A stretch of DNA of 64,000 nt, from NCBI RefSeq assembly GCF_005116465.1, contig NZ_SWBM01000001.1:1984001-2048000 (forward strand). The letters run 5' to 3'. The stretch comes from Robertmurraya kyonggiensis (GTDB taxonomy: Bacteria; Bacillota; Bacilli; Bacillales; Cytobacillaceae). The notes under the pieces were generated by a model. The model was given only the letters and a program-made list of their open reading frames with translations, was not told the DNA's origin and ran no database searches. Made by a program: the position numbers and the translations under genes. Positions 21,425 through 30,680 of the stretch are shown here, in pieces; positions within the stretch are counted from its first letter, which is position 1; each line of letters begins with the position of its first letter.

Positions 21425-22066
21425 TCATTTCTTTGGCATAACGGAAACACGATGGACTGGGACATCAAGCAGCTTTGTAACAGATTCAATGATCCATTTC
21501 TTTACTTGTATATTATCTGCTCCTTTTGCTACCACAAGAACACCTCTAATTTCAGGTTTCTTCGTTTCTAGTACAATCGGAACCTCTTTTTCTCCATTTC
21601 GGACAATCACGGTTTGACTATCCTGTGATTGGTCTTCTACCGTTCTCTCTCCACCTTCTCGATCCTTTTCACCAGTGGTTTGAGAACGCGTAACCGTATT
21701 TTTTTCCAATACTTTCATTTCTGTTGCATCTACATTAACGGCGACCATCACATCACTAACGCCAGTAATTCCTTCTAACGCTTCTTTCAATTGGGTTTCA
21801 TATCGCTGTTCATAATCTGCGATCATATCGTTTCCAGCTGCTTTTGTTTGGCCCAACGTTTCTACTTCAGAAGGAACCCCTTCTGAACTTCCAACCACAG
21901 GAATGCTTGATTGATTATTGTCTCCACTAAATAGCGTATTACTGACCACCATAATCGCAGCTCCAAACAATAGGACAACGATCAAATATTGATACTTTTT
22001 CTCGGATTTTCCCTCTTTTGAGAACAGCTTTTTTAGCCATGATAACGGCCCCTTCTCTTGCTCCAT
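21425..22066 (-). CDS. spoIIIAG: Stage III sporulation protein AG
   Basis: Ring-forming component of the SpoIIIA-SpoIIQ channel. The 213-residue protein has one TM helix (about 25-45) and an extracytoplasmic domain with the family segment YETQLKEALEGITGVSDVMVAVNVDAT. A charged insert with KEVPIVLETKKPEIRGVLVVAKGA follows. It starts 3 bp after the spoIIIAF stop. Confidence 0.95.
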   Translation of the reverse strand: MEQEKGPLSWLKKLFSKEGKSEKKYQYLIVVLLFGAAIMVVSNTLFSGDNNQSSIPVVGSSEGVPSEVETLGQTKAAGNDMIADYEQRYETQLKEALEGITGVSDVMVAVNVDATEMKVLEKNTVTRSQTTGEKDREGGERTVEDQSQDSQTVIVRNGEKEVPIVLETKKPEIRGVLVVAKGADNIQVKKWIIESVTKLLDVPVHRVSVMPKK

Positions 22067-22069
22067 CGC

Positions 22070-22690
22070 TTAACTGCTCCCCCCTTCTACTACGACTTTT
22101 ATATTTTCTTTTTCAACATCCCATTTTTCTGAAAGAAGAGATGCAATTCTATAGCTGTCCTGCGTGCCTTCATTGGATGGAAGAGGTTCTGTTGTATTGA
22201 TCTCTACTTGTTTTACTACTTCAACCGCTTGAGGCTCACCATCGGGTTCCTTTAGGTGAACAATGACTGTTTGGAGGTTCCCTGGAAAATCTTGCTGACC
22301 ATTCTCATCTACTAAAAGTTCAATGTTTGAAATCTCTAATCCGTATTGCTCCATCAACTCCTCCTCTACGCCCGCTTTTAGTTGGACAGCCGTTTCTTCT
22401 AAAATATATGCATCAGTGGAGGCTTGTATTTCTTTTTTCTGCAAATCTATTAAATTTTCCATATTTTTTTCATCCATATTGGTATTCATCGATGGGATGG
22501 AAGCTATCGCCGTTTCGAAATCATCGGAAAAGAGCTTCAATATTGGCGATAGAATAATCACAATCAACAAAAGACCTGCCACCATTTTTGTGTATTTCTG
22601 CATGCTTGTATTCGGGAGGAGAAGATCGATAACCGTGGCAATAAGAACAAATAGAATAATATTCGTGATCCACTCGGTAATAAATTCCAT
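22070..22690 (-). CDS. spoIIIAF: Stage III sporulation protein AF
   Basis: A 206-residue protein with two N-terminal TM helices (about 9-27 and 34-53) and an extracytoplasmic alpha/beta domain. Part of the channel assembly made in the mother cell. Identified by sequence resemblance to the family and by its position between spoIIIAE and spoIIIAG. Confidence 0.93.
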   Translation of the reverse strand: MEFITEWITNIILFVLIATVIDLLLPNTSMQKYTKMVAGLLLIVIILSPILKLFSDDFETAIASIPSMNTNMDEKNMENLIDLQKKEIQASTDAYILEETAVQLKAGVEEELMEQYGLEISNIELLVDENGQQDFPGNLQTVIVHLKEPDGEPQAVEVVKQVEINTTEPLPSNEGTQDSYRIASLLSEKWDVEKENIKVVVEGGSS

Positions 22691-22704
22691 TAATCCTTCC
22701 CCCT

Positions 22705-23916
22705 TTATCGAACCATCATCGTTAAATTGCCGGCAGCAATAATGACCGTTAAGCTTAAAAAGAACATCAGGGAAACAATTCCTAAAGCTGCAAATACATA
22801 AATAACACCAGTGCTAATAATATCTAAGCATTTGATAACCGGCCCTCCACCAAGAGGCTGCAAGATTGCTGCGGCAAATTTATAGATGAAGGAAATCATA
22901 AGTATTTTGATTGCTGGAAAAGCGACAATGAGTAGAAGAATCGCGACTCCAGCTATCCCAACTGTATTTTTTAACAAAACGGATGCACTGATCACTGTAT
23001 CTGTTGCGTCAGTGAACATCCTCCCAATGACTGGGATAAAATTTCCCGTAATAAATTTTGCCGTTCTAATCGTGACTCCATCTGTGACTGCCGCAGATGC
23101 TCCCTGAACAGAAATAACTCCAAGAAAAACAGTTAAGAAAAGTCCCAGCAAACCAATACTCCAATTTCGTAAAAGGGTCGCTAATTGAGTTACTTTGTAA
23201 TGGTCCGTTAATGTACTTACGATATTCAACAAGACAGACAGGAAGAGAAATGGTAGTACAACAAATTGAATAAAGGTCCCGCTAATATTCATAAGAAATA
23301 GTATGACCGGATGAAAAAATGCTGCTGAAAAGATTCCTCCCGAGCTTGCGATTAACGCAAGAAGCAGTGGGATAAGGGCAATGATAAATGAGGTCATCGA
23401 GTGTATCGCCTGAGTTGTATATTCTATCGCGACATGAAAGCTGTTCAGTGCAATGATGATGAGCACCATGAAGACAATCGAATAAGCGACTTTGCTAACG
23501 GTCGTATTTTCAAAGGAGTTCTGAAGCAATTGCAGGAACATCGAGAAGATTGTAAGCATGATTAATGTTCCAAGTAATTTTCCATTGACGAGAAATTCAT
23601 GGAAAATATATTTTAGTAGTCCAGATGACCACTCTTTTAGTGAAAACTCTTTATCTCCTTTGATAAATTCGTAAAGGCTTCCCTTTTGGCTTTCGGGTAG
23701 AAACCCGCCATATTCATCCTTAATCTCTTCCCAAAATCCAGTTAATTCATCTAAATTAAGGGCCTCTATTTGCTGATCGACGAGCGCCTGCGGATCGAGC
23801 ACGGTGCTGTCATTTTCCTCTGCAGAGGCTTGTCCATTTATGCTAAAAAACAAAAGTATGGCGAATATGATAGTGGAGATGAGCTGAATCCATTGCTTCA
23901 TTTTTTTCACCTTCAT
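22705..23916 (-). CDS. spoIIIAE: Stage III sporulation protein AE
   Basis: A polytopic membrane protein of 403 residues with an N-terminal signal sequence (about 9-31) and seven or eight later TM segments. The family motifs VQGASAAVTDGVTIRTAKFITGNFIPVIG and PLGGGPVIKCLDIISTG are present. It is thought to be a core permease-like part of the channel. Confidence 0.96.
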   Translation of the reverse strand: MKVKKMKQWIQLISTIIFAILLFFSINGQASAEENDSTVLDPQALVDQQIEALNLDELTGFWEEIKDEYGGFLPESQKGSLYEFIKGDKEFSLKEWSSGLLKYIFHEFLVNGKLLGTLIMLTIFSMFLQLLQNSFENTTVSKVAYSIVFMVLIIIALNSFHVAIEYTTQAIHSMTSFIIALIPLLLALIASSGGIFSAAFFHPVILFLMNISGTFIQFVVLPFLFLSVLLNIVSTLTDHYKVTQLATLLRNWSIGLLGLFLTVFLGVISVQGASAAVTDGVTIRTAKFITGNFIPVIGRMFTDATDTVISASVLLKNTVGIAGVAILLLIVAFPAIKILMISFIYKFAAAILQPLGGGPVIKCLDIISTGVIYVFAALGIVSLMFFLSLTVIIAAGNLTMMVR

Positions 23917-23936
23917 TTAGGGAGATTAGTTAGAAA

Positions 23937-24326
23937 TTAGTTTGGTATTAGTTGTATGATCGTTTCAATTAGAACGGACAATATTGGAATCGCCATCGCT
24001 AGTATTAAAATTTTCCCTGCCAATTCAATCTTTGAAGCAATCGCACCTTGGCCAGCATCCTTTGTAATTTGAGCAGCGAATTCAGCAATGTAAGCAATGC
24101 CTATAATTTTCAAGATCGTTTCCACATATATGATGTTCACCTTAGCATTGACTGCAATCACTTCGAGCATATGGATGATCGCATAGATTTGGTCAATTAA
24201 AAATAAGAAGATCGTACAGCCTACAAAAACAATAAGTAGAAAGGCAAAATTGGGCTTTTGTTCTTTGACAATCAATGCTAAGAATGTAGAGATAAGAGCT
24301 ACTCCTACGATTTGGATGATTTCAAT
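23937..24326 (-). CDS. spoIIIAD: Stage III sporulation protein AD, apparent ATT start
   Basis: Small membrane protein of the spoIIIA channel. The canonical-start reading frame begins with TTG at 24275 and gives only 112 residues, missing the first TM helix. Upstream in the same frame I read EIIQIVGVALISTFLALIVKEQ, which matches the usual SpoIIIAD N-terminus. The only codon fitting the family start and the strong AAAGGAGGG (8 bases upstream) is ATT at 24326; the preceding codons TTA GCG are not starts. This gives 129 residues, the family length. It follows spoIIIAC by 14 bp. An ATT start is rare but known (infC); a base-call error is the alternative. Confidence 0.85.
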   Translation of the reverse strand: MEIIQIVGVALISTFLALIVKEQKPNFAFLLIVFVGCTIFLFLIDQIYAIIHMLEVIAVNAKVNIIYVETILKIIGIAYIAEFAAQITKDAGQGAIASKIELAGKILILAMAIPILSVLIETIIQLIPN

Positions 24327-24340
24327 CGCTAAGCCCTCCT

Positions 24341-24547
24341 TTACCCTTGAAAAAGAAACACGGATTTAATTTTTTGAAACAAGTCATCGACAATGGATGC
24401 AACCATAAATAAGATATAGATAAATCCAAACAGTGTAACCCACTGGGCATATTCCTTTTTTCCAACTTGGTCAAGTATTGTGTGCAAGAACGCTACGACA
24501 ATCCCTACTCCAGCAATTTTAAAGATGATATCTACTTCTAAACCCAT
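24341..24547 (-). CDS. spoIIIAC: Stage III sporulation protein AC
   Basis: A 68-residue protein with two TM helices (about 6-26 and 38-58) and the family segment DQVGKKEYAQWVTLFGF between them. Similar in fold to SpoIIIAD and encoded next to it. Confidence 0.95.
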   Translation of the reverse strand: MGLEVDIIFKIAGVGIVVAFLHTILDQVGKKEYAQWVTLFGFIYILFMVASIVDDLFQKIKSVFLFQG

Positions 24548-24631
24548 GTCTTTTCCTCCCTAAGTACAAATAAGGTCCCAGTAAAGTACACTGCAAAATG
24601 CTTGGAAGATGTACAACCGTCCCAACGAAAA

Positions 24632-25147
24632 TTACATCAATAAAATGACTACCAATAGTCCTGATAAAAACCCTAAGCTTTTTACGAGTTTTTCATATTT
24701 TGCTTGCCTATCAAATGCATCTGCTTCTTCCCGTTCCAGATGAGTTAGCGTTAATTGAATTTGTTTTTGCTGGGATACTCGGTCATGTCTCCCAAGGGTT
24801 TCTCCAAATTGCTTCATAATTTCAAATTCCCCATGTTTTAAGGCCGTTTGCTTCCAAACTTCGTTCAAACTTCCCTCCCACGCATCCCTAACAGTTGTTT
24901 CACTATACGTCAATTTTTTCGCAAATGATTCAAAAAATGTAGATAATGGCTTTGTCATTTGGGCAGCTAATCTTCTTGATGCTTCGTGTAATGGAGTATG
25001 TCCGTACATAATCTCTGCTTCTAAAGACTGAAGAGCGGATTTTAGTAGACGTAGCTGTCTGGGCCTCTCATTAAAATGCCTAGCAGCTTCAAAGCCCGTC
25101 CAAGTTGTGGCAAGAATAATCAGTATCGCCCCGATAATCTTTATCAT
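24632..25147 (-). CDS. spoIIIAB: Stage III sporulation protein AB
   Basis: A 171-residue protein with TM helices at both ends (about 3-20 and 153-170) and a helical cytoplasmic domain, related to type II secretion/pilus inner-membrane GspF-like proteins. It directly abuts spoIIIAA (stop at 25148), so the genes are coupled. An 84-bp gap separates it from spoIIIAC. Confidence 0.95.
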   Translation of the reverse strand: MIKIIGAILIILATTWTGFEAARHFNERPRQLRLLKSALQSLEAEIMYGHTPLHEASRRLAAQMTKPLSTFFESFAKKLTYSETTVRDAWEGSLNEVWKQTALKHGEFEIMKQFGETLGRHDRVSQQKQIQLTLTHLEREEADAFDRQAKYEKLVKSLGFLSGLLVVILLM

Positions 25148-26065
25148 TTAAGTCACACTCACTTTTTCAACAATATCAGTACCATTTCCATCCTTGATCG
25201 ATGTAACAGTCCCTGGTCCTTCAAGACGACTAAGCTCAATAAATCTTTGAAAAATTCCCATCTCAATTAATGGTTTTAAAATTGGACGATTACTCACCTC
25301 ATCAAGCGAATTTCCATGGGTTGTCATAAATAATTTGATTCCGGCATGAATCGCCTCCAAAATCGCATCACAATCTTCTTTCCTTCCAATTTCGTCAACA
25401 ACAAGGACATCCGGACTCATAGAACGAATCATCATCATCATTCCTTCTGCTTTCGGACATGCATCTAATACATCGATTCTGGGGCCAAAGGTAAGCTGCG
25501 GAATTCCATGTACACTTCCCGCTATTTCAGATCGTTCATCGACGATCCCAACTTTTTCAGGTAAAAATGTAGGATTTCCACCTGAAATAATCCGAGCGAA
25601 ATCTCGTAAAAGCGTTGTTTTCCCTGTTTGCGGAGGACCAATGATCATCGTATGAAGCCAACCATTTTCATATATATAGGGGGTAAGCTGTTCGGCTATC
25701 CCAATCTTTTCCCTTGCAATTCGGATATTAAAGGAAGAAACATCCCTAATTGCCTTAACGGCACCTTGTTCAAGGATCACTTTTCCCGCTAGTCCAATTC
25801 GATGTCCCCCAGAAATCGTGACATATCCTCTTCTTAATTCCTCCTCCAAAGTGTAGATCGAGAAGTGGCTGATTTTATTCAATAAATGAATCGCATCATC
25901 TTCCTTCACGATATACGGTAAGAACCGTGGAGCACCTTTCACGGCCACTTCAATCGGTCTATGAATACGGATTCTAATTTCTTCTACTTCATTTAATAGT
26001 AGAGGAGGGAGCTGTTCCAATTGTTCTACCACTCTTCTTGGCAACATCTTCAATACTTGCTCCAC
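25148..26065 (-). CDS. spoIIIAA: Stage III sporulation ATPase AA
   Basis: Secretion-type ATPase thought to energise the SpoIIIA-SpoIIQ apparatus. The 305-residue protein shows Walker A GPPQTGKTTLLRD near 140, the Asp-box VGIVDERSEIAG, Walker B VLVVDEIGRKEDC and MTTHGNSLDEV. First gene of the eight-gene operon, behind a sigma-E-like promoter. Confidence 0.97.
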   Translation of the reverse strand: MEQVLKMLPRRVVEQLEQLPPLLLNEVEEIRIRIHRPIEVAVKGAPRFLPYIVKEDDAIHLLNKISHFSIYTLEEELRRGYVTISGGHRIGLAGKVILEQGAVKAIRDVSSFNIRIAREKIGIAEQLTPYIYENGWLHTMIIGPPQTGKTTLLRDFARIISGGNPTFLPEKVGIVDERSEIAGSVHGIPQLTFGPRIDVLDACPKAEGMMMMIRSMSPDVLVVDEIGRKEDCDAILEAIHAGIKLFMTTHGNSLDEVSNRPILKPLIEMGIFQRFIELSRLEGPGTVTSIKDGNGTDIVEKVSVT

Positions 26066-26115
26066 ATTGTACGCCTCCTGGAATAATCTCTATCAATTGT
26101 GAGAACAACCTATTA

Positions 26116-26147
26116 AAAATGTATGCCTGCTTGGACACATTATGACT
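26116..26147 (-). promoter_or_regulatory. Sigma-E-type promoter of the spoIIIA operon
   Basis: On the minus strand TCATAAT (-35, consensus kmATATT) is followed after 13-14 bp by CATACATT (-10, consensus CATACA-T), about 55 bp upstream of the spoIIIAA start. This fits mother-cell sigma-E control, known for the operon in B. subtilis. Confidence 0.72.
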
Positions 26148-26249
26148 ATGTTAAAAAGAATCACCTTTTTTATTAATAAAAGATTTTTAGGCAAAAAATT
26201 CAAACACCGAATAGAATGTTAAAAATGTTTAAAAATTGGAGGGAGAAAT

Positions 26250-26924
26250 TTGTATTATTATCAGCCGATTTACCGAAAGCCTCCTGAGACAACACGTGGA
26301 AAAAGTGAAATAAAGGTTACTGGGGAAGGACGGATTTCAATTCAGCCCGATACGGCACAAGTACTTATCGGAGTTGAATCAGAACACACCGAATTAAGAA
26401 CAGCTCAATCAGAGAATGCGCAAAAGATATCTGATATTACGAAAGTTTTGAAAGCTATTGGAATACTCGCTGAAAACATTCAAACGGATAACTTTACGAT
26501 CTTTCCAATGTATGATTTTGTGGATGGCAAACAAGTCTTTAGAGGATATCGTGTAGACCATATGCTACAAGTTACAGTCTTAGATATAGATAAGGTTGGG
26601 CTGGTTGTAGATACTGCCGTTGAACATGGGGCGAATCGTGTATCCAATATCTCCTTTCAAATCTTGAACTCTTCAAATCTTTACCAAAGAGCTTTAACTA
26701 TAGCTGTTGAAGATGCCCTTCAAAAAGCAAAAACAATCGCAAACGCCTTTAACTTAACCTTAATACCGACTCCTAAATCCGTTGTAGAAGAAAGAAGATT
26801 CCTTGAAACACCAATTCCTTTGCAAAAAACGCAAATGGTCTTGAGTGCTTCGACTGAGATTCAGCCTGGAAAAGAGGATATAGAAGCAGTCGTAACTGCT
26901 GTTTTTTCAACAACAACCATGTAA
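26250..26924 (+). CDS. SIMPL-domain (DUF541) protein
   Basis: A 224-residue protein starting at TTG, placed by TTGGAGGGAG. It contains one SIMPL/DUF541 domain from about residue 20 (SEIKVTGEGRISIQPDTAQVLIGVE) through the typical IQTDNFTIFPMYDF and GYRVDHMLQVTV segments to a C-terminal AVVTAVFSTT strand. There is no signal peptide. The Tyr/Pro-rich first 15 residues are unusual. Related proteins occur in the periplasm or cell envelope of many bacteria, with unclear function. It is divergent from spoIIIA. Confidence 0.82.
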   Translation: MYYYQPIYRKPPETTRGKSEIKVTGEGRISIQPDTAQVLIGVESEHTELRTAQSENAQKISDITKVLKAIGILAENIQTDNFTIFPMYDFVDGKQVFRGYRVDHMLQVTVLDIDKVGLVVDTAVEHGANRVSNISFQILNSSNLYQRALTIAVEDALQKAKTIANAFNLTLIPTPKSVVEERRFLETPIPLQKTQMVLSASTEIQPGKEDIEAVVTAVFSTTTM

Positions 26925-26946
26925 AAAATGTTCCATTCATTTCCTC

Positions 26947-26974
26947 TTGAAGAAGGCTGTCCCGACATTATAAA
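26947..26974 (+). promoter_or_regulatory. Sigma-A-type promoter of the candidate small RNA
   Basis: TTGAAG (26947-26952), 16 bp, then TATAAA (26969-26974). This predicts a transcript start at about 26981-26984, just before the structured region. Confidence 0.5.
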
Positions 26975-26981
26975 ATACTAG

Positions 26982-27216
26982 TACAGAGGCTGGGTTGTTC
27001 GTTTGGATATGTAGTTTCAACCTATAGTGAGTAATAGGGAATCCTATATGATGAGGAAAGACAACATGCCTTCACAATGTGTAAGGACGCTTGAAAACCT
27101 GATTGCGGATGCCCACCTGGTGGAACAGGTTTTGAAACTCCATATTAATTCGACGGCAGCAACGGCTTTATCTAATAGGAATTTTTCAAGCAACAGTCTA
27201 CGGCTGTTGCTTTTTA
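26982..27216 (+). ncRNA. Candidate structured small RNA, family unknown
   Basis: A 290-bp gene-free segment has all parts of a small RNA gene: a promoter, long-range pairing and a terminator. ATATG+GTTTCAA+CC (27007-27022) pairs with GG+TTGAAAC+CATAT (27128-27145), closing a hairpin about 140 nt long. It holds a local hairpin ATAGG/CCTAT (27033-27046) and an apical stem at 27069-27086. A long irregular rod with an inner bubble recalls 6S RNA, but I cannot match it to bsrA/bsrB and leave the family open. It could also be a leader of the small ORF at 27287, although a terminator intervenes. Confidence 0.5.
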
Positions 27217-27217
27217 T
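27189..27217 (+). terminator. Terminator of the candidate small RNA
   Basis: The stem AGCAACAG/CTGTTGCT with a 7-nt loop is followed by TTTTTAT on the plus strand. Confidence 0.85.
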
Positions 27218-27286
27218 ATGGAATTGAATGAATACATAAGGAGATTAATCTTGCAAACACTAGAGAGGAAAGGAGCTGGTGGAGTC

Positions 27287-27460
27287 GTGGTTAATCCAAA
27301 TCGGGATAAATTTTTGAAGGAACAAAGGGACTTAAAGCAACAATATCTAGGTGGGGCTAGAGATAACCGAACGGAAATGAAGTCTGATCCAGAATACAAT
27401 AATAAAAACGATACAGATATCTCTGTAGGAGCAACCGGTAGAGAGGTAGAAGAAGAATAA
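27287..27460 (+). CDS. Small hydrophilic protein of unknown function
   Basis: I favour the GTG at 27287 as start (GGTGGAG close upstream), giving 57 residues beginning VNPNRDKFLKEQRDLKQQYLG. The frame stays open to 27218 (80 residues), with another possible TTG at 27251. It is very charged, with Asn/Asp-rich and Gly segments, no TM helix and an acidic Glu-rich end, somewhat like small spore-coat or stress peptides. A perfect bidirectional terminator follows at once, which supports expression. I do not recognise it. Confidence 0.5.
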   Translation: MVNPNRDKFLKEQRDLKQQYLGGARDNRTEMKSDPEYNNKNDTDISVGATGREVEEE

Positions 27461-27498
27461 AAAAATCCCAAATGGAGTGATTTCCATTTGGGATTTTT
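27460..27498. terminator. Strong bidirectional terminator downstream of efp
   Basis: A perfect 17-bp inverted repeat (27460-27476 with 27482-27498), AT-flanked at both ends, lies between the small plus-strand gene and the efp side. About 225 bp between it and the efp stop hold nothing I can recognise. Confidence 0.85.
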
Positions 27499-27724
27499 TT
27501 ACGCTGTCTTGGTATTGATTGTTTATTTTCTGACGAAAAAAACTTGTTGTTTTTTCGTAAATGTCCAAAAGCCGACATTTACACCTCTTACTTGGTTTAG
27601 TGCTTCATATTATTTTTGCACGGCACTTTTCGCTGACTTTGAATGTTTTTAAGAAGAAAAATTGCTATCCATATAACCAATTTATTTCTAGGAGCAAAAA
27701 TCTTTGCGAAAAGAGCCTTTTATA

Positions 27725-28282
27725 TTATGCACGTGATACGTATGAACCTTCAGTTGTGTTGATGATTAGACGATCACCTTGGTTTACGAAGAATGGAACT
27801 TGAACGATTAAACCAGTTTCAAGTGTAGCAGGTTTTGTACCACCTGACGCTGTATCACCTTTGATTCCTGGTTCAGTTTCAGTTACTTCAAGTTCAACAG
27901 TGTTTGGTAATTCAATACCAAGTGTTTCACCGTGGAACATCATGATCTGAACTTCCATATTTTCTTTTAAGTATTTTAATTCATACTCAATCGCAGTTGC
28001 TGGTAATTCGATTTGATCATAAGACTCGTTGTCCATGAATACGTGTTGGTCGCCGTTTGCATAAAGGTACTGCATTCTGCGGTTATCAATTTGTGCTTTC
28101 GCTACTTTTTCACCAGCACGGAAAGTTTTTTCTTGTACAGCACCTGTACGTAGGTTACGAAGCTTAGAGCGTACGAACGCTGCTCCTTTTCCTGGCTTAA
28201 CATGTTGGAAATCCATTACACGCCAAAGCCCTCCGTCTACCTCAATTGTTAATCCTGTACGGAAATCGTTAACAGAAATCAT
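27725..28282 (-). CDS. efp: Translation elongation factor P
   Basis: Relieves ribosome stalling at polyproline stretches by entering the E site. The 185-residue protein has the three-domain EF-P pattern. The N-terminal KOW domain carries the tip loop [13 protein letters not shown], where the usually modified residue is the Lys after PG. The C-terminal domain has [23 protein letters not shown]. It is preceded by yqhT with a 26-bp gap, so the two are co-transcribed as in Bacillus. Confidence 0.98.
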   Translation of the reverse strand: MISVNDFRTGLTIEVDGGLWRVMDFQHVKPGKGAAFVRSKLRNLRTGAVQEKTFRAGEKVAKAQIDNRRMQYLYANGDQHVFMDNESYDQIELPATAIEYELKYLKENMEVQIMMFHGETLGIELPNTVELEVTETEPGIKGDTASGGTKPATLETGLIVQVPFFVNQGDRLIINTTEGSYVSRA

Positions 28283-28308
28283 GCGTAAAATCCTCCTACG
28301 AAACTAAA

Positions 28309-29370
28309 TTATAAGATAATGAGTTCTTTTGTAGAATGAGTTAGCGTCTCATTCCCATCCTTTGTTATTACAGTATCATCTTCAATACGAACGCCACCAA
28401 GTCCTGGTATGTATATTCCTGGTTCTACAGTTACGACCATTCCCGGCTCCAATATAAGCTCAGATCTGAAGGATAATGCAGGGCCTTCATGAACTTCTAA
28501 ACCAATTCCATGTCCAGTAGAATGACCAAAATATTCCCCGTAGCCCTTTTCAGAAATATAGTCTCTTGTTAACGCATCCGCTTCTTTTCCGCTCATTCCA
28601 GGTTTGATTCCCTCAACACCACGTAATTGAGCTTCATAGACGATTTGATAAATTTCTTTCAATTTTGGATCTGGCTCACCGACTGCCAGCGTCCGCGTAA
28701 TATCAGAAATGTAACCATTATAGTAAGCGCCATAATCTAATGTGATGAAATCACCTTTTTCAATGATTTTATCAGATGCCACTCCATGTGGTAGAGCAGA
28801 ACGTTGACCTGAGGCAACGATAATATCAAAGGAAGAAGACGTAGCGCCAGCTTTTCTCATAAAGAACTCTAATTCATTCGAAACATCAAGCTCAGAAATT
28901 CCAGGTCGAATGAAATCTAAAATATGCTTATATGCAGCATCAGCAATATCTGCTGCTTCCTTTAATATCTTAATCTCTGCATCGGTCTTAATCAAGCGAA
29001 TTTTTTCAACTAGGCCCGAAACTGGTACTAGTTCAGATTGAATCGCTTGTTCATAAGACTTAAAGCTTGAGAATGTAACATGGTCCTGTTCAAATCCCAA
29101 TTTCTTAATTCCCATTGCTTTTACTTGTTCTGCAACCTCTTCTGGAATCGTGCCAGTATGTTTTACAATATCAAAACCTACGCATTGCTTTGAGGCTTGT
29201 TCAACATAACGAAAATCAGTAATGAACTTCGCTCCATCTAATCCAACTAACACAACACCGCTTGATCCTGTAAAATTGGAGATGTAACGACGGTTATAAC
29301 TGCTTGTAATAAGTAATCCGTCGATTCCTAATTTGCCTAAGCTTTCTCTTACTTTTTGTAATTTATCCAT
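28309..29370 (-). CDS. yqhT: Xaa-Pro aminopeptidase/proline dipeptidase-like M24B peptidase
   Basis: A two-metal aminopeptidase of 353 residues. It has an N-terminal creatinase-like domain (1-125) and a pita-bread catalytic domain. Metal ligands are visible as D in [18 protein letters not shown] (two Asp), H in [15 protein letters not shown] in [11 protein letters not shown] and E in VRIEDD. YqhT lies upstream of efp in Bacillus. B. subtilis has yqhS (3-dehydroquinate dehydratase) next; that gene is absent from the 129-bp gap before yqhR. Confidence 0.95.
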   Translation of the reverse strand: MDKLQKVRESLGKLGIDGLLITSSYNRRYISNFTGSSGVVLVGLDGAKFITDFRYVEQASKQCVGFDIVKHTGTIPEEVAEQVKAMGIKKLGFEQDHVTFSSFKSYEQAIQSELVPVSGLVEKIRLIKTDAEIKILKEAADIADAAYKHILDFIRPGISELDVSNELEFFMRKAGATSSSFDIIVASGQRSALPHGVASDKIIEKGDFITLDYGAYYNGYISDITRTLAVGEPDPKLKEIYQIVYEAQLRGVEGIKPGMSGKEADALTRDYISEKGYGEYFGHSTGHGIGLEVHEGPALSFRSELILEPGMVVTVEPGIYIPGLGGVRIEDDTVITKDGNETLTHSTKELIIL

Positions 29371-29499
29371 TAATTCCTCTCCCCTTCTACATTTTCACTA
29401 ATCTCACAAGCTAGATTTACTTTTATTAAGAATAGTGAGAAAAAACAACCTAAGAGTATTTTACCATACTGTTTTTTTCAGCGACTATTATTTCATCCG

Positions 29500-30021
29500 T
29501 TACGATGTTACTTCTTTTTCTCTTACTTCTTGATTTTCACGATATTCCTGCTCTTGATACTCATATGAGATCGAATAACCAACAAAAGCACCATATAATG
29601 CATACAGGCAAACCGATGTAATAATCGTATTCAAGCTTAATTCTCGAAATGGTTTTATCCCTGGAAAAATCGGATTAAGGACTAAAAAGACGAGAAGAAA
29701 TATCCCTATTCCAAATCCAATCCCAATGAAGATGCTTTTCATTTTTTTCAGTACTGCATAGTAAACCAACGCAACACCAATGGATAGTACCCCCATTAAG
29801 ACAATTGAAATCACCGTTCCGAGCCATTGTTTTTTCCAAGCCCCGAGAGCCCAAGGTTCTAGGATAACGTTGGGATGAACGTCTGTAAAATTAAATAAAT
29901 AGGCCATGTACCCAAGGCCACTCCAGAAAATCCCTCCAATTAATCCTGTCAAAATGACCATCGCCATAAACGAAAGTGGTTTCTCTTTCTGATTTTGTTC
30001 TAATTTTTCTTTTTCTGCCAT
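29500..30021 (-). CDS. yqhR: YqhR-family membrane protein
   Basis: A 173-residue polytopic membrane protein with four TM segments (about 17-40, 58-80, 91-111 and 128-148) and a charged Glu/Gln-rich C-terminus. It has the conserved PWALGAWKKQWLGTVISI segment after the first helix. Length, topology and place upstream of yqhT agree with YqhR. Function unknown. Confidence 0.85.
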   Translation of the reverse strand: MAEKEKLEQNQKEKPLSFMAMVILTGLIGGIFWSGLGYMAYLFNFTDVHPNVILEPWALGAWKKQWLGTVISIVLMGVLSIGVALVYYAVLKKMKSIFIGIGFGIGIFLLVFLVLNPIFPGIKPFRELSLNTIITSVCLYALYGAFVGYSISYEYQEQEYRENQEVREKEVTS

Positions 30022-30299
30022 TTTAAAACACCTCCACTAGTATTATGTCCTAGCAATAAGATTCCTTTTCATTTCCATCTCATACTTATGTTGTAAAAAA
30101 TAATCACGACATTATAGAGGTTTTCTCGACTTTCTAGTAGAATTAAATTAACAAAGTAGCTTTTTTATTTGGTTTAATAATTGTTTAAATAATGCGTCAA
30201 TATACAGTAAGAATGCATAAAATAATAATAATATTCCCATTGTTCGTTAGTTTAAAAACAGGAAATATTGCTTATCATGCTTATAGGGAGGTGGCTTTC

Positions 30300-30680
30300 T
30301 TGAAAAATCGAACATCTTTTTATTTTGTTATTGGGATGATAATACTAGCAATAATCGGTGTTGCAAGTCGCTTGATATCCAATCCCTCTGCCTTTTTCCA
30401 AAGTGTCCTCGTTTTCCTAGTTATCGGATTCGCTATTTTCTTTTTGGTTCGTCGCTTTAATGGTGCTACCCCTCAAAAGCGTGAGCAGAGTGCTTTTAGA
30501 AAGGCAGCAAAAAAATCAAAGAAACGATTTCACCAAAAAGATGCCCGAAAGCCCTCTGTTAAAACAATGAACGGAAGTGTCAGTACACTGAAAAAAGGAA
30601 AAAATAAAGCAAAATCCGCTGCTCACCTAACAGTGATTGAAGGAAAAAAAGGGAAAAAGAAAAAACGGGCCTCTTTTTAA
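30300..30680 (+). CDS. SA1362-family membrane protein
   Basis: A 126-residue protein started at TTG (30300) because GGGAGGTGG lies just upstream; the frame is open 36 codons further without an SD. Two TM helices (about 7-25 and 31-50) are followed by a strongly basic Lys-rich tail (AKKSKKRF, GKKGKKKKRASF), probably cytoplasmic and able to bind nucleic acid or acidic lipid. It resembles the short two-TM basic SA1362 proteins found in this position in Bacillaceae. Function unknown. Confidence 0.68.
   Translation: MKNRTSFYFVIGMIILAIIGVASRLISNPSAFFQSVLVFLVIGFAIFFLVRRFNGATPQKREQSAFRKAAKKSKKRFHQKDARKPSVKTMNGSVSTLKKGKNKAKSAAHLTVIEGKKGKKKKRASF

Noticed and set aside
26982-27216. Naming the small RNA as 6S, SRP, RNase P or tmRNA
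   Set aside because: Architecture is 6S-like only; conserved motifs of SRP, RNase P and tmRNA are absent and I could not align it to bsrA or bsrB.
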